A stretch of 31,618 bases of DNA from CAZQKL01 sp964593895 [NCBI: uncultured bacterium] (GTDB taxonomy: Bacteria > DYJV01), in contig CAZQKL010000006.1 of assembly GCA_964593895.1 (NCBI GenBank), forward strand, positions 1 to 31,618, written 5' to 3'. The notes beneath the pieces were generated by a model. The model saw only the letters and a list, made by a program, of their open reading frames with translations, was not told the origin of the DNA and did no database searches. Made by a program: the position numbers and the translations under genes. Of the stretch, positions 16,069-24,399 are shown piece after piece; position 1 is the stretch's first letter, and every line of letters begins with the position of its first letter.

Positions 16069-16909
16069 AATTATTGAAGGAAATCTTGATTATTCCAATT
16101 TTAAAAGTGAATATTTATCAGACCTTATTGTTAAAGGTGATATTTTATCTGATATAAATTTTAAAGTTAAAGGGAGTCTTATCGTTGAAGGAAATGTTGA
16201 GAAGGTTAAGATAAGGTGCTATGGAGACGTTAAAATTTCTAAAAGCTTTTTTGGGCAAGACACAGGTTTTATCCATTCAAAAGGTTCATTTTATGCATAT
16301 CAAATTATTAATGGAAATGTTAGAGCAGATAAAGATATTGTAATTGGAGATATTATATCAAATTCTAATTTAATTGCAAAAGGAAAAATTGTTGTCAATG
16401 GAAGAGGAATTGTTGTTGGAGGAAATTTATTTGCAAAGGATTGTATAGAAGGAAAGGAGTGTGGAACTCAGTCAATTGTTGAGACAAATGTTCATGTGGG
16501 ATTTGATTTTATTTTGAAAAAAAAATATGAAATTTTATACAATTCTTATCTTGATATTATTCGTGAAATCAAATTTAAAAAAAGTGCTGTTAAGAATATC
16601 TTTGACCTCAGCTATAAATTTTCTGAAATTGACCAGATTATGAAAAATTTAGAATTATTAAAAGATAAAAAAAGAGCATTAATTACTTTACTTGAGTTAA
16701 TTGAATTAAATGAGAAGCTATTAAAAATCAATGAAAATTTGGAAAAGTTAAAAAATATGATTTCAAAAAATGAAAATGCTTACATTAAATTTGAAAGAAT
16801 TTTTCCAGGTGTTAATTTAAATATACTTGATAAAGCTTTTTTTGTTGATAGATTAATAGAGCCAGAAAAAGAAATAACAAAATCAGAGCTTGAAAAATGG
16901 CTACAATAA
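16055..16909 (+). CDS. Short FapA/DUF342-family protein
   Basis: 284-aa protein whose residues about 20-150 form a right-handed beta-helix-like series of short Gly/Val repeats (VKGDILSD, VKGSLIVEGNV, YGDVKISKS, AKGKIVVNGRG, GIVVGGNLFAKDC). This matches DUF342, the domain of flagellar assembly protein FapA. Residues about 155-250 are a Lys/Leu/Glu-rich coiled coil. FapA proteins are usually 450-650 aa with an N-terminal domain that is absent here, so this is a reduced version. It overlaps the HIT gene by 14 bases and motA by 13, which supports a link to flagella or the cell envelope. Confidence 0.75.
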   Translation: MKKAEIIEGNLDYSNFKSEYLSDLIVKGDILSDINFKVKGSLIVEGNVEKVKIRCYGDVKISKSFFGQDTGFIHSKGSFYAYQIINGNVRADKDIVIGDIISNSNLIAKGKIVVNGRGIVVGGNLFAKDCIEGKECGTQSIVETNVHVGFDFILKKKYEILYNSYLDIIREIKFKKSAVKNIFDLSYKFSEIDQIMKNLELLKDKKRALITLLELIELNEKLLKINENLEKLKNMISKNENAYIKFERIFPGVNLNILDKAFFVDRLIEPEKEITKSELEKWLQ

Positions 16910-17679
16910 TTGGGTTTTTCCTTGCAATAATCCTTTTTGGAATTGCTTTATATAATAAAGGTGCAAATGCTTTTTTTGATGTTGATTCTATAATAATTGT
17001 AATGGGAGGAATTTTAGCTTCTATTTTCATTGGATTTCCATTAAAAAGAGTTTTTGATGCTTGTGGTTATGCTTTAAAAATTTTTAAAAAGGAAAAAAAG
17101 ATTTCTGAAAATATAATTATTGAAATTATTAGATGTTCCATTTTAACAAGAAAAGAATCTTTTCTTGCTCTTGAAAAAATAATTGATGAAATTGAGAATG
17201 AATTTATAAGAAAAGGTCTTATTTTAATTACAGAAGGATATTCTCCAGAAAATGTAAGAGATATTTTAGAAACAGACCTTGAAAATTATTATGAAAGACT
17301 TCAGAAAAATGAAAATTTTTTCAGATTTATAAGTAAATTAGCTCCTGCATTTGGAATGATTGGAACCTTAATCGGATTAATTGCAATGTTGAGAAACTTG
17401 TCAAATGCAACTCCAAGTGCAATTGGTCCTGCAATGGCAACAGCATTAATCACAACATTTTATGGTGCTATGATAGCAAATTTAATTACAACTCCAATTG
17501 CAGAAAAAATTTCAGATATAATTGAAATAGAAATTCTTGAAATAAAAATGGCTATTGAGGGTGTTTTAATGGTTTATGCTGGAATTAATCCAAGAATTAT
17601 TGAGAAAAAGCTTTCTTCATTTTTACCTGAAGAGCAGAGAGTAGATTTTTACTCAATAGCAAGAAATAGTATGAGATAA
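16897..17679 (+). CDS. motA: Flagellar motor stator protein MotA
   Basis: Inner-membrane ion-channel subunit of the flagellar stator (260 aa). N-terminal helices (ATIIGFFLAIILFGIALY and IIIVMGGILASIFIGFPLKR) flank a loop. The large cytoplasmic region precedes two helices, with the conserved KLAPAFGMIGTLIGLIAML carrying the functional proline and AIGPAMATALITTFYGAMIA. It overlaps the DUF342 gene by 13 bases and shares a TAATG junction with motB, so the two subunits are translationally coupled. Confidence 0.95.
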   Translation: MATIIGFFLAIILFGIALYNKGANAFFDVDSIIIVMGGILASIFIGFPLKRVFDACGYALKIFKKEKKISENIIIEIIRCSILTRKESFLALEKIIDEIENEFIRKGLILITEGYSPENVRDILETDLENYYERLQKNENFFRFISKLAPAFGMIGTLIGLIAMLRNLSNATPSAIGPAMATALITTFYGAMIANLITTPIAEKISDIIEIEILEIKMAIEGVLMVYAGINPRIIEKKLSSFLPEEQRVDFYSIARNSMR

Positions 17680-18356
17680 TGAAAAAGTTAAAAAAAGAAA
17701 AAAGAGAACAAACAGAAGAATGGCTTACCACCTATGGGGATTTGATAACTTTACTTTTGGTTTTTTTTGTCCTTCTTGTAGCTTTTTCTCAAATTAATTC
17801 TCAGAAGTTTAAAGCTATTGCTAAATTTATTTCCCAGTCTTTTGGAAATAAAAATGTTGTAATATCCACAAAGGAAGGTGCAGGAGAGAGTATTATTGAT
17901 TTAGGATTAATAGCAAGAGAAATAGAAAGTAGAATTAAGCTTATGGGACTTGAAAATGATGTTACAGTTTCAATTGAAGGAAAGAATGTAATAATTAGAG
18001 GAAAAGGAGATACCTTTTTTAAGGTGGGAAGTGCTCAGCTAACTCCAAAAATAAAAAGATTTTTACAGGCAATTGCACCAGTATTAAAATCTAACAATTA
18101 CAAAATTTCAGTTGAAGGACATACAGATGACTTACCAATTCATTCTAAAATTTATCCCTCAAACTGGGAGCTTTCAACTGCAAGAGCCTGTAGCGTTATA
18201 AGATATTTTACAGATGTTCTTGGAATGAATCCGAAAAGATTTAGAGCGGTTGGATATGCTCAATATAAACCTTTATACATCCCTATACCAGCAAATAGGA
18301 AAAAGAATAGAAGAGTGGAGATAATTATTCACCAAGATGAATATAACTGGAACTAA
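17679..18356 (+). CDS. motB: Flagellar motor stator protein MotB
   Basis: Stator subunit (225 aa) that carries the ion-binding aspartate and anchors to peptidoglycan. Asp21 in TYGDLITLLLVFFVLL is the channel residue. The single N-terminal helix is followed by a linker. The C-terminal OmpA-like domain contains VEGHTDDLPIHS, NWELSTARACSVIRYF and NRKKNRRVEIII. Shorter than E. coli MotB, with a trimmed C-terminus, as in many bacteria. Starts on the stop of motA and overlaps the PilZ gene by 20 bases. Confidence 0.95.
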   Translation: MKKLKKEKREQTEEWLTTYGDLITLLLVFFVLLVAFSQINSQKFKAIAKFISQSFGNKNVVISTKEGAGESIIDLGLIAREIESRIKLMGLENDVTVSIEGKNVIIRGKGDTFFKVGSAQLTPKIKRFLQAIAPVLKSNNYKISVEGHTDDLPIHSKIYPSNWELSTARACSVIRYFTDVLGMNPKRFRAVGYAQYKPLYIPIPANRKKNRRVEIIIHQDEYNWN

Positions 18357-18717
18357 TAAAAGAAATTTTTTCAGGGTAAATATTGAAATTCCAGTTTTTG
18401 TGAGAAAGATATTTTATGATGAAAAAAAAGATTTATATTATTACAAAGACTGGATAGAGCTAAAAAGTAAAGATATTAGTGGAAATGGAATTTTTCTTTA
18501 TAAAAATGGAAAAATTTCTTTTGAAAAAGATGACTATGCTTTAATAAAATTTGATTTAACCAAAAATGAAGATTATATTTACATTCTATCTAAGGTTGTT
18601 AGAATTACTTCTGATGGTTATGCTTTTACATATATTTTATTTGATGAAAACAAAATTGATTTTATTATTAGTGAATTTTTAAAAATAGAAAATGAAAAAA
18701 GAAAAAAGTCTTCATGA
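18337..18717 (+). CDS. PilZ domain c-di-GMP-binding protein
   Basis: 126-aa stand-alone PilZ domain. The c-di-GMP motifs are both present: RxxxR in NKRNFFRVNIEIPV (Arg9 and Arg13) and DxSxxG in SKDISGNGIFLY. No extra domain is visible. Because it overlaps motB by 20 bases it is probably cotranslated with the stator, which suggests a YcgR-like brake that adjusts motor function to c-di-GMP; that role is inferred from context. It overlaps recG by 26 bases. Confidence 0.85.
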   Translation: MNITGTNKRNFFRVNIEIPVFVRKIFYDEKKDLYYYKDWIELKSKDISGNGIFLYKNGKISFEKDDYALIKFDLTKNEDYIYILSKVVRITSDGYAFTYILFDENKIDFIISEFLKIENEKRKKSS

Positions 18718-20833
18718 ATCTTCCAGAATTCAATTTGAAAATTCTATTCAATTTCATAAGAATTATTCTTTTCTAAAAACAGATATTCAATTTTTAAAAG
18801 GAGTTGGACCAAAAAGAGCAATATATTTAAAAAGTAAAAAAATTTTTACTTTTTACGATTTTTTAAATTTTTTGCCGTCAAATTATATTGATTTTAGAAA
18901 GATTTGCAAAGTAAAAAATGCGAAATCAAGTGAAAATGTAAATTTAATTTTAAAATTTAAAGAATTACAGGAGATTTCTTTTTCAAAAAGAAAAATTGCT
19001 CAGGCTGTATTTTATGATGAAACTGGCGAAATTATTGTTAAATGGTTTAACTATAATTTAAATTATCTTCGTTCATTTTTAAAAAAAAATAGAGAATATT
19101 TTATTTCTGGAAAGTTGAATGTTTATGCATTTTACAAAGAGATGATACATCCAATTATTCAGGAGAGTCAAAATTTTAAAAGAGAAATTGTTCCAGTATA
19201 TAACGAAATTAAAAATTTTCCTCAAAAAGCAATAAGAAATTCTATGAAATTTTTAATAGAAAATATTGATAAAAAAATTGATTATCTTCCTGAAACAATT
19301 GTGGAAAAAGAAAATTATCCAAAAATTTTCCAATGTTATGAAAATCTGCATTTTCCAGACAATAATGAAAATATAAAGGAATTAAGAGAGTTTTCATCAA
19401 TTTACCATAAGAGATTAATATTTGATGAATTTTTTTTTGTTATGCTTGCTGTAAGCAAAGAAAAGAAAAAAAAAGCAATTTTAAAAACAGAACCGATAAT
19501 TTACAAAGGGAATCTCGTTAAAAAATTTATAGACTCTTTGCCATTTGAATTAACATCTTCTCAGAAAAAGGTTTTAAGAGAAATTTATTCAGATTTAAAA
19601 AGTGGAAAAGTTATGAATAGATTAATTCAGGGAGATGTTGGTTCTGGAAAAACTCTTGTTGCATTTATTTCTGCATTAATGATTATTGAAAATAATTATC
19701 AGGTTGCATTTATGGCTCCAACTGAAATTTTAGCTCAACAGCATTATAATAATTTCAAAAATCTTTCAAAAAATTTAGATATTTCATTTGCAATTTTAAC
19801 AGGTTCTACACCAAAAAAAACAAAAGAATTAATTATTGAGGATTTGAAAAATGGGAAAATAGATTTTATTATTGGCACTCATACATTAATTGAGGAAAAT
19901 ATAAAATTTAAAAATTTAAGGTTAAACATAATTGATGAACAACATAAATTTGGTGTAAGACAGAGGTTAAGTTTAAAACAGAAAGGTTCTTATGTGCATA
20001 CATTGATAATGACTGCAACTCCTATTCCAAGAACTTTAACTTTAACTATTTATGGAGACCTTGATGTATCAATTATTGATAAAATGCCTCCAGGAAGGAA
20101 ACCGATAAAAACTTACTGGTTTTATGAAAGGCAATATAAGAAATATATTCCTTTAATAAAAGAAGAATTGAAAAAAGGAAGACAAGCTTATTTTGTTTAT
20201 CCTTTAATTGAGGAAAGTGAAAAGCTTGAATTAAAAGATGTGATAAAAATGAAGGAAAAACTTGAAAAAGAGCTTTTTCCAGAGTTTAAAGTTGGTTTAA
20301 TGCATGGAAGAATGAAATCTACAGAAAAGGAAAATATTATGAATAAGTTTAAAAATGGAGAAATAGATATTTTAGCAACAACTACTGTTGTTGAGGTTGG
20401 AGTTGATGTCCCTAATGCAACAGTTATGGTTATTGAAAATGCTGAAAGATTTGGACTTGCCCAGCTTCATCAATTAAGAGGAAGGATTGGTAGAGGGAAA
20501 GCTCAATCTTACTGCTTTTTAATTTCATCAAATAAAATAAGTGATATTGCCAAAAGAAGATTAAAAATTATGTGCGAAACAAATGATGGATTTAAAATAG
20601 CAGAAGAGGATTTAAAAATTAGAGGACCTGGTGAAATTTTAGGCACAAGACAATCTGGAATGCCTGAGTTTAAATTTGCAGATTTAATAAGAGATTTCAA
20701 AATTCTTTTAAAAGCAAAAGAGTATGCTAATATAATCGTTGATTACGATTTTACGCTGGAGAAATTTCCGCTTTTAAAAAGAATGTATGAAGATTTTTTT
20801 GAGGAAAAATCAAAACTTGCTGAGGCTGGATAA
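18692..20833 (+). CDS. recG: ATP-dependent DNA helicase RecG
   Basis: Branch-migration helicase (713 aa) that regresses stalled replication forks. The N-terminal wedge region includes FLKGVGPKRAIYLKSKKI. Walker A is GDVGSGKT (residues 314-321) and Walker B is DEQH (415-418). MTATPIPRTL, TTTVVEVGVDVPNA and QLRGRIGRGKAQSYC are RecG helicase motifs III-VI. The C-terminal part has IRGPGEILGTRQSG. It overlaps the PilZ gene and shares a TAATG junction with the next gene. Its first residues (about 1-30) are less conserved, so a later start is conceivable. Confidence 0.96.
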   Translation: MKKEKSLHESSRIQFENSIQFHKNYSFLKTDIQFLKGVGPKRAIYLKSKKIFTFYDFLNFLPSNYIDFRKICKVKNAKSSENVNLILKFKELQEISFSKRKIAQAVFYDETGEIIVKWFNYNLNYLRSFLKKNREYFISGKLNVYAFYKEMIHPIIQESQNFKREIVPVYNEIKNFPQKAIRNSMKFLIENIDKKIDYLPETIVEKENYPKIFQCYENLHFPDNNENIKELREFSSIYHKRLIFDEFFFVMLAVSKEKKKKAILKTEPIIYKGNLVKKFIDSLPFELTSSQKKVLREIYSDLKSGKVMNRLIQGDVGSGKTLVAFISALMIIENNYQVAFMAPTEILAQQHYNNFKNLSKNLDISFAILTGSTPKKTKELIIEDLKNGKIDFIIGTHTLIEENIKFKNLRLNIIDEQHKFGVRQRLSLKQKGSYVHTLIMTATPIPRTLTLTIYGDLDVSIIDKMPPGRKPIKTYWFYERQYKKYIPLIKEELKKGRQAYFVYPLIEESEKLELKDVIKMKEKLEKELFPEFKVGLMHGRMKSTEKENIMNKFKNGEIDILATTTVVEVGVDVPNATVMVIENAERFGLAQLHQLRGRIGRGKAQSYCFLISSNKISDIAKRRLKIMCETNDGFKIAEEDLKIRGPGEILGTRQSGMPEFKFADLIRDFKILLKAKEYANIIVDYDFTLEKFPLLKRMYEDFFEEKSKLAEAG

Positions 20834-21582
20834 TGTATGCAATTATTGGTGATATCCATGGAAGTTTTAACACTTTTGAAGCATTAATTGAAAGAATTTT
20901 GCCATATAAAATTAAATGTTTTATTTTTGTTGGAGATTTAGTTGATAGAGGAAAGTATTCAAAAGAAGTTATTAACCTTGCTATGGAAATTTCAAAAAGA
21001 TATGAAGTTATATTAATTCGCGGAAACCATGAAGATATGATGCTTGATTATATTTATTCAGAAGGAAGATACGATGAAGGTGTTTGGTTTGCAAATGGAG
21101 GTTACCAAACAGTTAAATCTTTTTCTGAAAGTTTATATTATTCAGCATATTTCAATTATGAGAATATTTCTTACGAATTAAAAATTCTTTGTGAAAATGA
21201 ATTAAAATTTTTAAATAAAGTAAAATTATATCATACCTTAAAGTTTGATAACACCACTTTTTTTATTTCTCATGCAGGAATTGAGTATGAAAATGTTTCT
21301 CCTTTTAGGCAACTTGATTATGTAAAGGATGAATATGAAAAAAATATATATCACCCCTACATATGGTCAAGAGTTGTTGATGATTTTAAAAATAAAATCA
21401 ATGATTTCATATTTATCCATGGGCATACACCTGTAAAAGAAGTTTATATTAACAAGAATAAAAATGATGAAATAATTTCAATAAACATTGATACAGGATG
21501 CGTTTATGGTAACAAGCTAACCGCTATGTTATTAAATGAGGATGGTAGTTTTCAATTTATTTCAGAGAGGTATAAAGGCTAA
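20833..21582 (+). CDS. PPP-type metallophosphatase (serine/threonine phosphatase or ApaH-like)
   Basis: 249-aa enzyme with the complete PPP/calcineurin-like signature: GDIHG at residues 6-10, GDLVDRG at 34-40 and RGNHED at 63-68, then ISHAGIEYEN and FIHGHTPV for the remaining metal ligands. These motifs do not separate protein serine/threonine phosphatases (PrpA/PphA type) from symmetrical Ap4A hydrolases (ApaH-like). It is in the same operon as a HIT protein that may also act on dinucleotides. Overlaps recG and trmL by single bases (TAATG at both ends). Confidence 0.88.
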   Translation: MYAIIGDIHGSFNTFEALIERILPYKIKCFIFVGDLVDRGKYSKEVINLAMEISKRYEVILIRGNHEDMMLDYIYSEGRYDEGVWFANGGYQTVKSFSESLYYSAYFNYENISYELKILCENELKFLNKVKLYHTLKFDNTTFFISHAGIEYENVSPFRQLDYVKDEYEKNIYHPYIWSRVVDDFKNKINDFIFIHGHTPVKEVYINKNKNDEIISINIDTGCVYGNKLTAMLLNEDGSFQFISERYKG

Positions 21583-22040
21583 TGGAAATAGCACTTTATG
21601 AGCCATTAATTCCACAAAATAGTGGAAATATTGCAAGATTGTGTGCAGGGACAAACTCTAATCTCCATTTTATTGGGAAGCTTGGTTTTTCTCTTTCTGA
21701 TAAATATTTAAAAAGAGCTGGACTTGATTACTGGAAATTTGTTAAGTATTTTGTATGGAAAGACTTTGATGAATTTTATGCTCATTTTAAACACAGGAAT
21801 TTTTACATTGCTACAAGTAAAGGAAAAGTCTTATATACTGATGTTTGTTATACTTTAGATGATGTTATTCTTTTTGGAAATGAAGTTGAAGGATTGCCAA
21901 ATTTTATCATAAATAGATTTCCTGACAATGTTAAAGTAAAAATTCCATTTGTTAATGTAAGATGTTTAAATCTTGCAAATTCTGTAAGTATAATTCTTTA
22001 TGAAGCATTTAGACAGAATAAATTTAAAGGATTGAAATGA
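21582..22040 (+). CDS. trmL: tRNA (cytidine(34)-2'-O)-methyltransferase TrmL
   Basis: SPOUT-class methyltransferase (152 aa) that 2'-O-methylates the wobble base of tRNA-Leu. EPLIPQNSGNIARLCAGTNS is the N-terminal TrmL motif. FGNEVEGLP and LNLANSVSIILYEAFRQ form the trefoil knot SAM site. Length is standard. Starts on the phosphatase stop and ends with an ATGA overlap with the OYE-type gene. Confidence 0.92.
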   Translation: MEIALYEPLIPQNSGNIARLCAGTNSNLHFIGKLGFSLSDKYLKRAGLDYWKFVKYFVWKDFDEFYAHFKHRNFYIATSKGKVLYTDVCYTLDDVILFGNEVEGLPNFIINRFPDNVKVKIPFVNVRCLNLANSVSIILYEAFRQNKFKGLK

Positions 22041-23101
22041 TGTTGTTTAAACCTGCAAAATTAGGGAAATTAGAATTAAAAAATAGGTTTATAAGAAGTG
22101 CAACATGGGAAGGAATGTGCAAAGATGATTTTGTAACTGATAAATTGATAAATCTGTATAAGGAATTGGCAAAAAATGAAGTAGGATTAATAATTACTGG
22201 TTTTTCCCATGTGTTAAAGGATGCAAACAGTAACATTGGGCAAATGGGAATATATGATAGAAAGTTTTTGCCAAAATTAAAAGAACTTGTTGATATAACT
22301 CATGAAAATGGAGCAAAAATATGCATTCAGCTTGTGCATTGTGGTGGTCAAGCTGTAAAACCTGAAGCACCTTCTAAGTTAAAAACCCCATTTTATAGAG
22401 AAATCCCAGAAGAATTAACAAAATCAAAAATTTTAGAAATTGAAGATGCTTTTAAAAAATCTGCAGAAATTTCTCTTATAGCAGGATTTGACGCAATACA
22501 AATTCATTCAGCTCATGGGTATCTTATAAGCCAATTTTTAAGTCCTGTAGCAAATAAAAGAATTGATGAGTATGGTGGAAATTTAGAAAATAGAGCAAGA
22601 TTTTTATTGGAAGTATATGAAAAAATTAGAGAAGTTACTGGAAAAGATTTTCCTATTCTTATAAAGATTAATTGTGAAGATTTTTTTGATGAAGGATTAA
22701 AGTTTTCAGAAACAGTCAAAATTGTAAAATGGCTTGAAAATAAGGGGCTTACCGCAGTTGAGCTTTCAGGCGGAATGAGAGGAGCTAAAAAAACTCCAAT
22801 AATTACAAATATTAATTCAGAGGAAAAGGAAGCTTACTGGAAAGAGTATTCAAAAAAGCTTAAAATGGAAGTGAAAATTCCTGTTATTTTAGTTGGTGGT
22901 TTAAGGTCATTCAATGTTATTGAGAAATTATTTATTGAAGGTTACGCAGATTTTTTCTCTTTTTCAAGACCATTAATTTGTGAGCCAGATTTATTTAAAA
23001 GATGGAAAAATGGAGATTTGGAAAAATCAAAATGTTTATCTTGCAATAAATGTTTTATCCCAGCTAAAAAAGGAGAAGGTATAAAATGTTTAAAAGAATA
23101 G
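22037..23101 (+). CDS. Old yellow enzyme-type NADH:flavin oxidoreductase
   Basis: 354-aa FMN-dependent TIM-barrel enzyme that reduces activated C=C bonds; physiological substrate unknown. Evidence: LKNRFIRSATWEGM at the N-terminus, CIQLVHCGGQ, the catalytic pair in IQIHSAHGYLISQFLSPVAN, and DEYGGNLENRARFLLEVYE. Near the C-terminus KCLSCNKCF followed by IKC gives four cysteines spaced C-x2-C-x2-C-x11-C. Longer dienoyl-CoA reductase relatives have a 4Fe-4S site there with slightly different spacing, but the extra FAD domains of those enzymes are missing. ATG 22037 overlaps the trmL stop; ATG 22040 is equally possible. Confidence 0.88.
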   Translation: MMLFKPAKLGKLELKNRFIRSATWEGMCKDDFVTDKLINLYKELAKNEVGLIITGFSHVLKDANSNIGQMGIYDRKFLPKLKELVDITHENGAKICIQLVHCGGQAVKPEAPSKLKTPFYREIPEELTKSKILEIEDAFKKSAEISLIAGFDAIQIHSAHGYLISQFLSPVANKRIDEYGGNLENRARFLLEVYEKIREVTGKDFPILIKINCEDFFDEGLKFSETVKIVKWLENKGLTAVELSGGMRGAKKTPIITNINSEEKEAYWKEYSKKLKMEVKIPVILVGGLRSFNVIEKLFIEGYADFFSFSRPLICEPDLFKRWKNGDLEKSKCLSCNKCFIPAKKGEGIKCLKE

Positions 23102-24399
23102 AAAATTTTTTTGAATTTTCAAAGTATAACACAAATTTTAGGCAAGAGATAATTGCAGGAATAACTACTTTTTTATCAATGGCGTATATAATAATTGTTA
23201 ATCCTAAAATTCTTGAAGTCGCTGGAATTCCATTTGGTCCTTCAATGGTTGCAACAATATTGATTTCTTTTATTGGAACATTTCTTATGGGAGTTTATGC
23301 TAAAAGACCATTTGCAATTGCTCCTTACATGGGAGAAAATGCTTTTATTGCTTTTACTGTATGTAAAGTTTTGGGATACTCATGGCAGAAAGCCCTTGGA
23401 GCAATTTTTATAAGTGGAGTGCTTTTTACTATTTTGACTTTAACTAAATTAAGAAAAATGCTTGTAGAGGCGGTTCCAAAATCTTTAAAAGTAAGTTTTA
23501 TAGTAGGAATTGGTTTTTTTCTTGCATTTATTGGATTAAACGAGATTGGGATTGTTACAGTTGGAGTAAAAGGAGCACCTGTAAAACCAGGAAATTTAAC
23601 TTCTCCTGAAGTTCTTCTTGGAATTTTAGGATTTTTTATTGTGATCTATCTTTTTATAAAAAAAGTAAAAAGTGCATTATTAATTGGAATTATTGCAGTA
23701 ACTTTTCTTTCTTTTATTATGGGCATAAATCCATTTCCAGAAAAAATATTTTCATTACCACCAAATATATCAGAAATATTTTTAAAGCTTGATATTAAAG
23801 GGGCATTGAATTGGGATTTTTTTCCAATAATTTTAACTGTTCTTGTTCTTGATTTTATTGATACAATGGGAACTTTAATTGGAGTTTCATATAGAGCAGG
23901 ATTTTTAGATAAAAATGGAAATTTACCGGAAATTGAAAAACCAATGCTTTGTGACAGTCTATCAACAATATTTGCTTCCCTTTTGGGAACTACAACCGCT
24001 GGAGTTTTTATTGAATCAGCAACAGGGATTGAAGCTGGTGGAAGAACTGGATTTACAGCAATTATCACAAGCATTTTATTTTTATTAGCTTTATTTTTCG
24101 CACCACTTTTTTATTCAGTTCCAAGTTATGCATATGGAATTGCTTTAATTGTGGTTGGAATGATAATGATTAGTGCTGTAACTCAGCTTGACTTTGATGA
24201 TTTAACTGAGCTTGTGCCTTCATTTGTTGTGATAATTTTAATGAGTTTTACATACAACATAGGAATTGGAATGACTGCTGGATTTGTTGCTTATCCTATA
24301 TGTAAAATTTTTAAGGGAGAATTTAAAAAAGTTCCAAAACCAATGTTAATACTTTCTGCTGTTTCATTGTTGTTTTTCATCTTTTATCCTTACCATTGA
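23086..24399 (+). CDS. AzgA-type purine (NCS2) permease
   Basis: 437-aa proton-coupled nucleobase transporter of the AzgA/PbuG branch (hypoxanthine, guanine or adenine). Signatures are ITTFLSMAYIIIVNPKIL, KRPFAIAPYMGENAFIAFTV, DFIDTMGTLIGVSYRAGF and TTTAGVFIESATGIEAGGRT. About 12-14 hydrophobic helices are present. It overlaps the OYE gene by 16 bases and is the last gene of the 15150-24399 operon. Its last 36 bases overlap the convergent glycosyltransferase gene. A purine transporter fits with the purine biosynthesis genes on the other strand, but the two are separate transcripts. Confidence 0.92.
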   Translation: MFKRIENFFEFSKYNTNFRQEIIAGITTFLSMAYIIIVNPKILEVAGIPFGPSMVATILISFIGTFLMGVYAKRPFAIAPYMGENAFIAFTVCKVLGYSWQKALGAIFISGVLFTILTLTKLRKMLVEAVPKSLKVSFIVGIGFFLAFIGLNEIGIVTVGVKGAPVKPGNLTSPEVLLGILGFFIVIYLFIKKVKSALLIGIIAVTFLSFIMGINPFPEKIFSLPPNISEIFLKLDIKGALNWDFFPIILTVLVLDFIDTMGTLIGVSYRAGFLDKNGNLPEIEKPMLCDSLSTIFASLLGTTTAGVFIESATGIEAGGRTGFTAIITSILFLLALFFAPLFYSVPSYAYGIALIVVGMIMISAVTQLDFDDLTELVPSFVVIILMSFTYNIGIGMTAGFVAYPICKIFKGEFKKVPKPMLILSAVSLLFFIFYPYH

